64,000 bases of DNA from Streptomyces himalayensis subsp. himalayensis (lineage in GTDB: Bacteria; Actinomycetota; Actinomycetes; Streptomycetales; Streptomycetaceae): positions 52,262 through 116,261 of the forward strand of contig NZ_JACEHE010000025.1 of NCBI RefSeq assembly GCF_013778455.1. Reading direction: 5' to 3'. Under the pieces are notes generated by a model that worked only from the letters and a program-made list of their open reading frames with translations, was not told where the DNA came from and ran no database searches. How positions within the stretch are numbered: position 1 is the stretch's first letter; each line of letters opens with the position of its first letter. Made by a program: the position numbers and the translations under genes. Positions 43,556-51,233 of the stretch are shown piece by piece.

Positions 43556-44590
43556 TCAGCCCTTCTGTGCAGCGGCGAGAACCGCGTTGAAGTCCTTGAT
43601 GACGGAGGGATCGAACTGTTGGGAGAGGTCGACCTTCTGCGGTATCTGGCCGTTCTCTGTGAAGAGGTCGGCCTGCTCTTGCTGGGACCGGACGACGGTG
43701 TCGTCGATGGGGACGTAGGTGGTCTCGCCCGTGGCCTGGAAGACCTGCTTGCCCAGGGCTGCCGTCTGCTTGCGGATCTTGACGTAGTAGGCGTCGACCC
43801 AGGCGTCCGGATGGGAGCGGATCCATGCGTTGGCCTTCGCCAGACGTGCGGTGAAGTCCAGCAGCGCCTTGCGCTTCGCCGGGTCGGCCAGGGCCTTCTC
43901 GGTGGCCAGCCGGAACGCGTAACCGGGCGTTACGGAACGGCCGTTGATGACCTGGACGGCGTCGGGATGGTCCTGCAGGTACTTGGCGCGGGTCTCCTCG
44001 GAGGCCGTGGCGGCGTCGACCGTTCCGGACTCGAGGACGTTGCCGATGTTCTGCAGCGGAACGTCGACGGCGGTGACGTCCTTCTGCTTCAGCCCCGCCT
44101 TGTCCAGGACCCGCAGCAGGAAGCCGTGGTTCGCGGTGTTCTTGGAGATCGCGATCTTCTTGCCCTTGAGGTCCGCGATCGTCCTGATCCCGGTGCCCGC
44201 CCGCGCGACCAGCGTGTAGCCGGGGCCGACGGTCTTCGACACCGCGATGACCTTCACCGGAATCCCGCTCGCCTGCGCGAACACCGCCGGAGTGTCACCC
44301 ATGACGCCGAAGTCGATCGCCCCTGCCTGGAGCCCCTGGTTGACCAGCGGCCCGCTGTCGAACTGGTTGAACTCCACCTTGTAGGGCAGGTTCTTCAGCT
44401 GCCCCGACACCTTGAGAGTGGTCAGCAGACTCTGACCCTGGTCGCCGATCCGCAGCGTCACCTTGCCCTGGCTGCCGCTGCCGTCCGGCGACGTGGCCGC
44501 GGTGGAGTCCCCGCCGCAGGCCGTGGCGACCGGGAGCAACAACCCGAGCAGCAGCGGAGCGACCAGCGCTCTGATACGCCTCCGCATCAT
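43556..44590 (-). CDS. ssuA: Aliphatic sulfonate-binding lipoprotein
   Basis: A 344-residue SsuA/TauA-family binding protein. The signal peptide ends in the lipobox PVATAC; mature features are LRIGDQGQSLL, the ligand loop in GAIDFGVMGDTPAVFAQ, and ADLKGKKIAISKNTANHGFL. It delivers sulfonates to SsuBC. The ATG overlaps the upstream dioxygenase stop by 4 bases. Confidence 0.92.
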   Translation of the reverse strand: MMRRRIRALVAPLLLGLLLPVATACGGDSTAATSPDGSGSQGKVTLRIGDQGQSLLTTLKVSGQLKNLPYKVEFNQFDSGPLVNQGLQAGAIDFGVMGDTPAVFAQASGIPVKVIAVSKTVGPGYTLVARAGTGIRTIADLKGKKIAISKNTANHGFLLRVLDKAGLKQKDVTAVDVPLQNIGNVLESGTVDAATASEETRAKYLQDHPDAVQVINGRSVTPGYAFRLATEKALADPAKRKALLDFTARLAKANAWIRSHPDAWVDAYYVKIRKQTAALGKQVFQATGETTYVPIDDTVVRSQQEQADLFTENGQIPQKVDLSQQFDPSVIKDFNAVLAAAQKG

Positions 44591-45525
44591 CGCTCCCCGT
44601 CATTTGGCTGGGCGAGGGCGGTGTTGTACGCGGTGTCGTCACCGGCGACGGCCCTGCTGTGCGTGCCGTCCACCGACACCGGGACATCGCCGGCCAGCGT
44701 GATGCGCTGCACGCGGCGAGGGAGAGTGCCGTAGTCGGCGACCGCGTAGTGCTGCGTGGCCCGGTTGTCCCAGAACGCGACGTCGCCGGGCGCCCAGCGC
44801 CAGCGTACGGTGTTCTCCAGCTCGGTCACGTACGACTGGAACAGCCTCAGCAGCTCGCGCGAGTCCTCCGCGGACCAGCCGACGAAGCGGCGCGCGAACC
44901 CGCCAAGCACCAGCACGCGTTCACCGCTCTCCGGGTGCACGCGCACGACCGGGTGCTCGGTCTCGTACTCGACCGACGTGAAGACGGCACGGTGGCGCCG
45001 GGCCGCCTCGGTGTCGTCCGCCGGCTTGTAGGCCGCGTAGTCGTACTGGTTGGAGTGCACCACCCACAGCTGGTCGGCGAGCGCCCGCAGCTCCTCCGGC
45101 AGATTCGCGTACGCCGTGGCCGTGTTGGCCCACACGGTGTCGCCGCCGTAGGGCGGGATCGTCACCGCGCGGAGGATGGATCCCAGCGGCGGGCGCTGCA
45201 CGAACGTGACGTCCGTGTGCCAGTGGTTGGCCCGGGATGTCGTCTTGCCGTAGTCCAGATCGAGAACGGCCGGGGCACCCTCCAGGGCGGGGACGGTCGG
45301 GTGCGCGGTGGTGGGGGTGCCGAAGCGGCGGACGAAGCGCTCATGGCTCGCCTCGTCGAGGTCCTGACCGCGGAAGAAGACGACCTTGTGCTCAAGGAGG
45401 GCGGCGCGGATCGCCGCGACGGTGTCGTTCGGCAGGTCGGAGGCGAGGTCGACGCCGCGTATCTCGGCGCCTATGTTCCCGGCGACCTTGACGACATCGA
45501 GGACGGTCTGGGTGGGTGCAGACAT
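44587..45525 (-). CDS. TauD-type Fe(II)/2-oxoglutarate dioxygenase, first operon gene
   Basis: A 312-residue TauD/AtsK-family enzyme with HWHTDVT (metal His and Asp), DNRATQHYA (distal His) and RRVQRITL (2-oxoglutarate Arg). Closely related in layout to the second paralog downstream. It is the first enzyme gene of the sulfonate operon; GGAG precedes the ATG, next to a small hairpin (45545-45562). Confidence 0.9.
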   Translation of the reverse strand: MSAPTQTVLDVVKVAGNIGAEIRGVDLASDLPNDTVAAIRAALLEHKVVFFRGQDLDEASHERFVRRFGTPTTAHPTVPALEGAPAVLDLDYGKTTSRANHWHTDVTFVQRPPLGSILRAVTIPPYGGDTVWANTATAYANLPEELRALADQLWVVHSNQYDYAAYKPADDTEAARRHRAVFTSVEYETEHPVVRVHPESGERVLVLGGFARRFVGWSAEDSRELLRLFQSYVTELENTVRWRWAPGDVAFWDNRATQHYAVADYGTLPRRVQRITLAGDVPVSVDGTHSRAVAGDDTAYNTALAQPNDGER

Positions 45526-45544
45526 GGCAGGGCAGCTCCAATGC

Positions 45545-45698
45545 GCGCATCTGCGGATGCGCTGACCGGTGAACGTGTACGGAGGCGTACGGAGGTGTAC
45601 GGAGAAGTCGGCCCTCTACAGGGCGGGAAGCGGCCCTTTACGGGGCCGGAAAAGGAAACGGCAACCAGGAGACGGACAACGCGCGGGCGGCGCTCGGC
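45545..45698 (-). promoter_or_regulatory. Structured leader of the sulfonate operon, possible attenuator
   Basis: Between a short Cys-containing frame and the first dioxygenase gene lie several hairpins: CGGCCC/GGGCCG-type stems around 45630-45650, GCCCT/AGGGC near 45620, and a perfect GCGCATC-TGCG-GATGCGC (45545-45562) close to the ribosome site. Three copies of GTACGGAG occur at exact 10-base spacing (45577, 45587, 45597). The whole is compatible with transcription attenuation but unproven. Confidence 0.35.
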
Positions 45699-45818
45699 TC
45701 AGCGCGCGCGGCAGGCGGGCCGACGACAGCCCAGACCGGCGAAGTGGTGGGCACGGAAGGCGTTGACCGTCTCCCGCCCGGCGGCGTCACGCGCCGCGGC
45801 CCTCCCTGTCGTATCCAT
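45699..45818 (-). CDS. Putative Cys-containing leader peptide of the sulfonate operon
   Basis: A 39-codon frame upstream of the sulfonate operon, beginning MDTTGRAAARD and ending LGCRRPACRAR, with Cys at 30 and 35 just before the stop. Short peptides with Cys codons near the end precede sulfur-assimilation genes in several actinobacteria and make translation sense Cys-tRNA supply. The ribosome site is poor (GAGAAT). AT-rich sequence upstream (TTATTGTCG on the minus strand) may be a -10. Moderate to low confidence. Confidence 0.33.
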   Translation of the reverse strand: MDTTGRAAARDAAGRETVNAFRAHHFAGLGCRRPACRAR

Positions 45819-45920
45819 AGGGCGATTCTCCCGCGCTGCCTGTCGGGGCGACAATAATTTGCGACGCCGTGGAAGAAACCGCGATCGGGAGGCCGGTACT
45901 GGGCTATCGCGCACGCACCC

Positions 45921-47156
45921 TCACCACGCGGAACGCGCCGTACGCAGCTCCATCGGTCGCCGGTACACCGCGTCGAGTACCACCGATCCGGCCGCGACCG
46001 CCAGCACGTGGGGCCCGAAGCTGCTGGGCACGACGGCTTGTTCGGGATCGATGCACAGATGCGAGTGTGCGTCGACCTCCTCATACAGGTCCGGCAGCAG
46101 CTCGGGGAAGGTCAGGGCCGTGCGGTCGACGACCACCAGTACCTCCGGATTGAGTACGTCGAGCAGCAGCGCGGCCGCACGTCCGACGGTCCGCAGCCGC
46201 TCGCGCAGCACCCGCAGCGCTTCGTGGTGGCCTCGGCGGGCCCGGTCGATGAGCTGAGCGAAGTCCGGTGCGGGGATGGTCCCGGCCTCGAAGGCGCGCT
46301 CGGCCACGGCGAGTTCGGACACCGCACTCTGAAGACAGCCGGTACGGCCGCACCCGCAGGTCTGACCGCTGTGGCCCAGCGGCAGATGGGCCACATCACC
46401 CGCACCCGACCGGCGCCCGCGCAGCACGCTGCCACCCGCCGCGATCGCCGCGTCCACCACATTGCCGACGAAGAGCTGCACCAGGTCCGAGCGCCCCGCC
46501 CCCGCGCCGAAGAGCAGCTCCGCGTGCGCCAGCGCCCGCGCGTGCCCGTCCACATGCACCGGCAGCCTGGTCGCGGTGCTCAGCACGCGCCGAACCGGCA
46601 CATCCCGCCAGCCGAGCGGTCCATGCTCGATCACCGTGCCCTGCTCTGCGTCGACCCAGCCACCGGTCACGACGCCGAGCCCGAGCACCGAACGCCCCGC
46701 CGCGTGCCTGCCGAGGAAGCCCGGCAGGCGCCTGCCGATCTCTTCCAGCACCTGCCGCGGCCCGCCCGGATGCGGCAACCGCTGCTGCGCCGTGACCCGG
46801 CCACGCAGATCGACCACAGCGAAGGTCATGTGCTCCAGGGCGATGTGCACCCCGCAGGCGACGTGGTGGCCGGGGTCGATGTCCACCGGCACCTGCGGCC
46901 GCCCGGCACGCGGCGAACTGGGGCGCGGCGGCAGTTCGCGCAGCAGCCCGAGCCCGATCAGCTCCGCGGTGTGCCGCGACACCGCGGCTGGGCTGAGCCC
47001 GGTTCTGGCCACGATTTCCGTGCGGGCAGTGGGCCCGTCGCGCAGCAACGTACGCAGCAGGGCGCCCGGGCCGCCGCCCTCGACGGACAGAGGTTCGGGC
47101 CGCGCGGGCGGTGCAACAAGCAGCGGCGGCCGGGCATGATCGGAGACGGCGGTCAT
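45921..47156 (-). CDS. ROK-family transcriptional regulator
   Basis: A 411-residue NagC/XylR-type repressor: N-terminal winged HTH (ARTEIVARTGLSPAAVSRHT), a ROK sugar-kinase-like domain with the zinc motif CGCGRTGCLQ, and the phosphate region VTGGWVDAEQG. The ATG at 47156 has GAGGGGAG upstream. Such proteins sense sugars or sugar phosphates. No obvious target operon is adjacent; the sulfonate genes downstream are on the same strand but belong to other metabolism. Confidence 0.88.
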   Translation of the reverse strand: MTAVSDHARPPLLVAPPARPEPLSVEGGGPGALLRTLLRDGPTARTEIVARTGLSPAAVSRHTAELIGLGLLRELPPRPSSPRAGRPQVPVDIDPGHHVACGVHIALEHMTFAVVDLRGRVTAQQRLPHPGGPRQVLEEIGRRLPGFLGRHAAGRSVLGLGVVTGGWVDAEQGTVIEHGPLGWRDVPVRRVLSTATRLPVHVDGHARALAHAELLFGAGAGRSDLVQLFVGNVVDAAIAAGGSVLRGRRSGAGDVAHLPLGHSGQTCGCGRTGCLQSAVSELAVAERAFEAGTIPAPDFAQLIDRARRGHHEALRVLRERLRTVGRAAALLLDVLNPEVLVVVDRTALTFPELLPDLYEEVDAHSHLCIDPEQAVVPSSFGPHVLAVAAGSVVLDAVYRRPMELRTARSAW

Positions 47157-47411
47157 CGGCTCCCCTCGCTCAACGGAAGGACGGCGGAAAGCCGCCGAGC
47201 GAGGTGGCTCAGCGGCGGCGGGAGTCCGTACAGCGCGAGAGCGGGAGCGGGAGCGGAAAGACCATGCGCCGATGCTCGCAAGCCCGCCTTCGGCGGTCAA
47301 CGGCGTTCCGTTACGGGCGTACGGCAGTCCTGTGAATCCGGTCGGCCGTCCGGAGCACGCGCCGTGATATCCGACGTGACACATGCTGGGAGCCGTCACC
47401 GCCGGTCGGCG

Positions 47412-48095
47412 TCAGTAGTCGAGGCTCGGGTACCACTCGCCGCGCCCCTGCGGGGTCAGGTCGAGCAGGTGCCAGACGGGGGCCAGGAGGTCGATGCCGC
47501 GCTCCTCGATGTCGTGGGCCATCCGTGGGTGGGCGGAGTAGAAATGGCGGACCGTGCCGTCGCCGTCGCGGGTGAAGACGGAGATCGTGGAGTCCTGCTC
47601 GCCGTCCTTGTCCTCACTGCCCAGGTCGTACTTGAACGTGCTGTCGCCGCAGCTCAGAAGCCGTAGCCGGTCCCAGCCGCGGTTGCGGGCGTGCTGCCGC
47701 AGGGTGGGCAGGTCGGCGGCCGCGGCGATGGCGAAGTCGGCGTTGCGGGCGATGTGGTGGGCGATGCCGTTGTAGCCGTCGATCCACATCGTGCACATCG
47801 GGCAGGGGTCGGTCTGCAACTTGCCGTACATGAAGTGGTACACGATCAGCGGGCGGTCCGGCGCGGTGAACAGGCCGCTCAGGGTGACCTCGCGGACCGG
47901 TGTGTCGCCGGCGTCGAGATCCGCGGGACCCTCGATGAAGACGTAGTCGTCGACGGGCGGCCCCTGCGGGAGCGCCCGTCGCTGGGCCGCGACCTTCTCG
48001 CGGTGGCGCATGAGCTCGATCTCGGCCTGGCGCAGCTCCTCGCGGGCGGCGAGGTAGTCCTCTGATTCCCCGGCCAGTCTGGTGTGCCGCAACAT
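47412..48095 (-). CDS. DUF899 thioredoxin-like protein
   Basis: A 227-residue DUF899-family protein with thioredoxin-like strands. The family's Cys-containing segment reads QTDPCPMCTMWIDGYNG and matches the CxxC position of thioredoxin-like folds; RGWDRLRLLSCGDSTFKYDL and an HFYSAHPRM stretch are also typical. The biochemical role is unknown. The ATG at 48095 follows GGAGG. Confidence 0.87.
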   Translation of the reverse strand: MLRHTRLAGESEDYLAAREELRQAEIELMRHREKVAAQRRALPQGPPVDDYVFIEGPADLDAGDTPVREVTLSGLFTAPDRPLIVYHFMYGKLQTDPCPMCTMWIDGYNGIAHHIARNADFAIAAAADLPTLRQHARNRGWDRLRLLSCGDSTFKYDLGSEDKDGEQDSTISVFTRDGDGTVRHFYSAHPRMAHDIEERGIDLLAPVWHLLDLTPQGRGEWYPSLDY

Positions 48096-48153
48096 CGCGT
48101 CCTCCTGGGGTGGCCATCCCCCCGGTCCCCGGTCCGAGTCACGAGCTCCTGGG

Positions 48154-48243
48154 CCCCGAGCTGCCAGTTCCCGAGCTCTCAATCCCCGAGCTGCCAGTCC
48201 CCGAGCTCCCAGTCCCCGAGCTCCCAGTCCCTGAGCTCGCAGT
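48154..48243. repeat. 15-base tandem repeat, six units
   Basis: Six 15-base units related to CCCCGAGCTCCCAGT fill 48154-48243 between the divergent DUF899 and DUF488 genes; units 4 and 5 are identical. One frame would encode ELPVP repeats, but without a convincing start or family match. Confidence 0.93.
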
Positions 48244-48397
48244 TCCCTCGTCCCCGAACCGGTCCTTCGAGTCTATTCGTAAGGTGCATCGGTGTCCTCT
48301 GAGGAGGCAGTAGCCCCGCGCCGCACAGGGCCGCAGCAGGAAGTGGGCGACGCCCTCGGCCACGCGGCGGTGGCGCGACTGCTGAGGGAAAGCCAGT

Positions 48398-48949
48398 GTG
48401 AGTGACATGCAGCTGCTGAGTTTCGGCCACGGCACCGCTGATGCGGCGGCGATGACCCGGCTCCTGCACGGCGCCGAGGTGCGCCGACTGGTCGACGTGC
48501 GGACGGCGCCCGGCAGCCGGCACAACCCCGACGCCAACCGAGAGGCGATGTCTCAGTGGCTGCCGCAGGCCGGCATCGCCTACCGCTGGGAGAAGCGGCT
48601 CGGAGGCTGGCGCAAGCCGCGGCCGGACACGCCGGACACCGCGCTGCGCAACCGTGCGTTCGGCGGGTACGCCGCCCACATGCGCTCCCCGGAGTTTCTC
48701 TCCGCCATCGACGACCTGCTCATCGAGGCGGCCGGGGAACGCACCGCGGTCATGTGCGCGGAGTCCGTGTGGTGGCGCTGCCACCGGAAAATGATCGCCG
48801 ACTACTTGGCCCTCGCCCGCGAGGTCCAGGTCCTGCACCTCATGCACGACGGCACACTGCAGCGGCACCTCCCGAGCCCCGAGGCGCGCCTGGTGCCCGA
48901 CCGCCGCCTGCTCGTCTATGACGCCGGCCAACCTCCCCTCCCGGAGTGA
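48398..48949 (+). CDS. DUF488 family protein
   Basis: A 183-residue DUF488 protein with typical blocks LLSFGHGTAD, LVDVRTAPGSRHNP, YRWEKRLGGWRKP, and the metal/redox-like CAESVWWRCHRKMIADYL. Function unproven; some members are linked to heme or nucleic-acid metabolism. The GTG at 48398 has GAGGGAAAG upstream; an ATG three codons later is an alternative. Confidence 0.87.
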   Translation: MSDMQLLSFGHGTADAAAMTRLLHGAEVRRLVDVRTAPGSRHNPDANREAMSQWLPQAGIAYRWEKRLGGWRKPRPDTPDTALRNRAFGGYAAHMRSPEFLSAIDDLLIEAAGERTAVMCAESVWWRCHRKMIADYLALAREVQVLHLMHDGTLQRHLPSPEARLVPDRRLLVYDAGQPPLPE

Positions 48950-48991
48950 ACTCAGTCGTCGCGGCAGTGTCAGGGTGTGCGGGTGGGGGGC

Positions 48992-49036
48992 TCACATGTT
49001 CTTGGCGCCGAGTCTGATGGCCTCGCGGATACGGGG
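48992..49036 (-). pseudogene. 3' fragment of an iorA-like gene
   Basis: On the minus strand these bases read PRIREAIRLGAKNM and a TGA stop. This is the standard C terminus of the (2Fe-2S) small subunit of isoquinoline/aldehyde oxidoreductases, whose preceding residues CGTY are found 1.88 kb away at the other edge of the tnpB element. Confidence 0.75.
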
Positions 49037-49059
49037 CTCGCCAACTGCTGCCGATTTGC

Positions 49060-49094
49060 TGAGCTGTAGTGAGTCTTGGTGAGTAGAAGTGAGT
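49060..49094. repeat. Helically phased TGAGT repeats near the element's left end
   Basis: TGAGC at 49060 and TGAGT at 49070, 49080 and 49090 recur at exactly 10-base intervals, some 25 bases inside the inferred left end of the tnpB element. They could be a protein-binding or end-recognition array. Confidence 0.6.
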
Positions 49095-49272
49095 GCCTGG
49101 TCGGCTTGGGGCTGGGTCTGGGCGTCTGGCCATGCACTGGAGGCTGCTTTCCACGACGCCTGTCCGGGCCTTCTGGAGTGGGAACAGAGTTTCTTGAGTC
49201 GAATGGGTGACCTTTGCCGGTGGTGGTCGTTGAGTGCCGTGACGGTACCTTCGGGCCGGAGGGGGTGAAGGG

Positions 49273-50907
49273 GTGGGCGGAGTTCGGGAGCTGGCGGCAT
49301 CGTTCGTGGTGCCGGGGCCTGCCGGGGTCGCTGTCCGGGACCGGCTGCGCGTGACGGACAAGGATGCGGCCGTGCTGCGTGAGGTCGGCGCCTTCCTCGG
49401 CTCACTGGCCGCCGGTGATCTCGCCGACCGCTGCCGCCAGGGCCTGGAGCACGACGCCGCCGCGTGGGCGGTGCGTAAGCGGGAGCTGACCGGTCGGTCG
49501 TCATCGCGCTGGGCGGGCTCTGTCACCAAGGCCACCCACGACCAGTGGGCGCTGGCCCGGCGCGCACAGGCTGCGCATATCGCCTGGCTGCGCCGGCAGA
49601 TCGCGCAGATCGGGGCCCGGCTGGACCGGCCGCTCGGCGCCAAGGCCGACAAGCACGAGGGGCTACCGAAAGGCTATGCCTCGCGGCGCGAATGGCACGC
49701 CAAGTCCCGGCGCCTGCAGACCTTGAAAGACCGGCTCGCGGCAGTGGAGGCGGACTGGAACACGGGCCGGGTGCACGTGGTGCGCGGCGGCCGCCGCCTT
49801 GCCAACACCCGCCACCACCTGGCGCAGGCCGGGCTCGACGAGAAGGCATGGCGGTCGCGGTGGGAGGCCGCCCGGATGTTCCTGGCCGCAGACGGCGAAT
49901 CCGGCAAACGCTTCGGCAACGAGACCATCCGCATCACCGACACCGGCCAGATCTCCATCAAACTGCCCGCTGCGCTGGCCCACTTGGCCAATGCCCCGCA
50001 CGGCCGGTACGAGCTGCACGCGAGGGTGGCCTTCAAGCATCGGGGCCAGGAGTGGCTCGACCGGATCACCGCGGACCGTGCGGTGGCGTACCGCGTCCAC
50101 CACGACGTGCTGCGCGGCCGCTGGTATGTGACGGCATCCTGGCAGCGCGCTGCGGTCCCCGTCCTCCCGCTTCAGACGGCGCTGGCCCGGGGCACGGTCG
50201 GGGTCGACATGAACGACGACCACCTGGCTGTCTGGCGTCTCGATCAGCACGGCAACCCCGTCGGTGAGCCGCAGCGCTTCTTCTACGACCTGTCGGGCAG
50301 CGCCGCGCACCGGGATGCCCAGATCCGGCACGCCCTGACCCGGCTGTTGCACTACGCCCGCCGCTGCGGCGTGGCCGCGATCGCCATCGAGGACCTCGAC
50401 TTCGCCGACAGCAAGACCCGGGAGAAGCACGGCCGGAAAAAGCGGTTCCGCCGCCTGATCTCCCGCTTCCCGACCGCGAGGCTCACCGCCCGGCTGGTGT
50501 CGATGGCCGCCGAGCAGGACGTGGCGATCGTTGCGGTCGACCCTGCCTATACCAGTCGGTGGGGTGCCCAGCACTGGCAGAAGCCGCTGGCCACCGGCCG
50601 ACGTGAGACGACCCGGCACGATGCCGCGAGCATCGCGATCGGGCGACGCGCCCTCGGATATCCGATCAGGCGACGGACGGCACCGCCCCCACCGCACCAG
50701 AGTGATGCGGTGGGGCATCGGACCGTCCAGGCCGGGTCGGAGAACCGACGGCGTGAGGGAACCCGCCCCCACCTGCCCGGACCACGCACGAGATGCGCGT
50801 CGCCGGCGGTGGAGCGAAAGCGGACAACCAGCCTGCCCAACACCGTTCGGGGCAGCGCCACCGAGCAGCAGTCCCGGCAACAGGACTCACCCCCGCTCAG
50901 TGTCTAG
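49273..50907 (+). CDS. tnpB: TnpB (RNA-guided nuclease family, RuvC)
   Basis: A 544-residue TnpB/IS605-OrfB-type protein. An N-terminal helical and beta-barrel region precedes the split RuvC nuclease with D312 (VGVDMNDD), E373 (IAIEDLDF) and D450 (RHDAASIAIG). The usual CxxC...CxxC zinc finger between RuvC-II and III is absent: the segment reads VDPAYTSRWGAQHWQ with no Cys. The last ~90 residues are Arg/Pro/Ser-rich and not protein-like. GGAGGGGGTGAAGGG precedes the GTG at 49273. TnpB proteins cut DNA guided by an RNA made from the element's right end. The catalytic triad is intact, so it may be active. Confidence 0.85.
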   Translation: MGGVRELAASFVVPGPAGVAVRDRLRVTDKDAAVLREVGAFLGSLAAGDLADRCRQGLEHDAAAWAVRKRELTGRSSSRWAGSVTKATHDQWALARRAQAAHIAWLRRQIAQIGARLDRPLGAKADKHEGLPKGYASRREWHAKSRRLQTLKDRLAAVEADWNTGRVHVVRGGRRLANTRHHLAQAGLDEKAWRSRWEAARMFLAADGESGKRFGNETIRITDTGQISIKLPAALAHLANAPHGRYELHARVAFKHRGQEWLDRITADRAVAYRVHHDVLRGRWYVTASWQRAAVPVLPLQTALARGTVGVDMNDDHLAVWRLDQHGNPVGEPQRFFYDLSGSAAHRDAQIRHALTRLLHYARRCGVAAIAIEDLDFADSKTREKHGRKKRFRRLISRFPTARLTARLVSMAAEQDVAIVAVDPAYTSRWGAQHWQKPLATGRRETTRHDAASIAIGRRALGYPIRRRTAPPPPHQSDAVGHRTVQAGSENRRREGTRPHLPGPRTRCASPAVERKRTTSLPNTVRGSATEQQSRQQDSPPLSV

Positions 50908-50912
50908 GAACG
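50650..50912 (+). ncRNA. Candidate omega RNA overlapping the tnpB 3' end
   Basis: The 3' part of tnpB encodes an unlikely peptide but a structured RNA: a 10-bp stem CCCCACCGCA/TGCGGTGGGG (50687-50696 with 50706-50715) and further GC-rich inverted segments up to the element's right end. In characterised TnpB systems the guide-carrying RNA overlaps this part of the gene and its 3' guide is the flanking DNA; here that would start near 50912 in the iorA fragment. No direct evidence of expression. Confidence 0.4.
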
Positions 50913-51101
50913 GTACGTCCCGCAACGGATCTCGTCGGTGTCGTTGATCTCGCGGCCGTCCGCGGCGGCCTGGCGTACCTTGGCGACGGCAGTCATGATC
51001 TGGCCGGGCTGGCAGTAGCCGCACTGCGCGACGTCGATCTCCAGCCAGGCCTCCTGCATCGGGTGCAGGTCCTTGCCGACGGTGGCGGGCAGCCCTTCGG
51101 T
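50913..51101 (-). pseudogene. Central fragment of an iorA-like (2Fe-2S) subunit gene
   Basis: The minus strand encodes EGLPATVGKDLHPMQEAWLE, then the second-cluster motif QCGYCQPGQIMTA, and IRCGTY before the tnpB element. This is the middle of the small subunit of xanthine/isoquinoline-type molybdenum hydroxylases. The N-terminal plant-type ferredoxin half is missing (a stop at 51102-51104 breaks the frame), and the C-terminal codons are displaced to 48992-49036. Confidence 0.75.
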
Positions 51102-51233
51102 TCACCGTGCGGAGGCGGGTCAGCAGGGGACCCGCCGGTGAGTCGTCGTGGTGCACGTTTTTGGCGCAGTTCATGGTGGCGCCGTCATAGACGTCCCATG
51201 AGTAGCTGTAACGGCCGGGTCGGCCGCCATGGG

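Larger units (their letters stand above)
49037..50912 (+). mobile_element. tnpB-only insertion element inside an iorA-like gene
   Basis: The element is bounded by the two halves of a broken (2Fe-2S) oxidoreductase gene: CGTY codons end at 50913 and PRIREAI codons resume at 49036. Joining 49036 to 50913 restores CGTYPRIREAI in frame. The ends are uncertain by one or two bases because G runs flank both sides. It carries one gene, tnpB, with no tnpA or serine recombinase, so it must move in trans or is immobile. About 236 bases precede tnpB; none follow beyond the stop. Confidence 0.72.

Noticed and set aside
48110..48313. 67-codon frame encoding ELPVP repeats
   Set aside because: Weak start context inside a divergent promoter region and no relation to a known protein; kept only as a DNA repeat.
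51102..51233. Short minus-strand frame beginning MNCAKNVHHDD upstream of the iorA fragment
   Set aside because: It runs out of frame into the iorA remnant and matches no domain I recognise; could be another fragment but cannot be supported.
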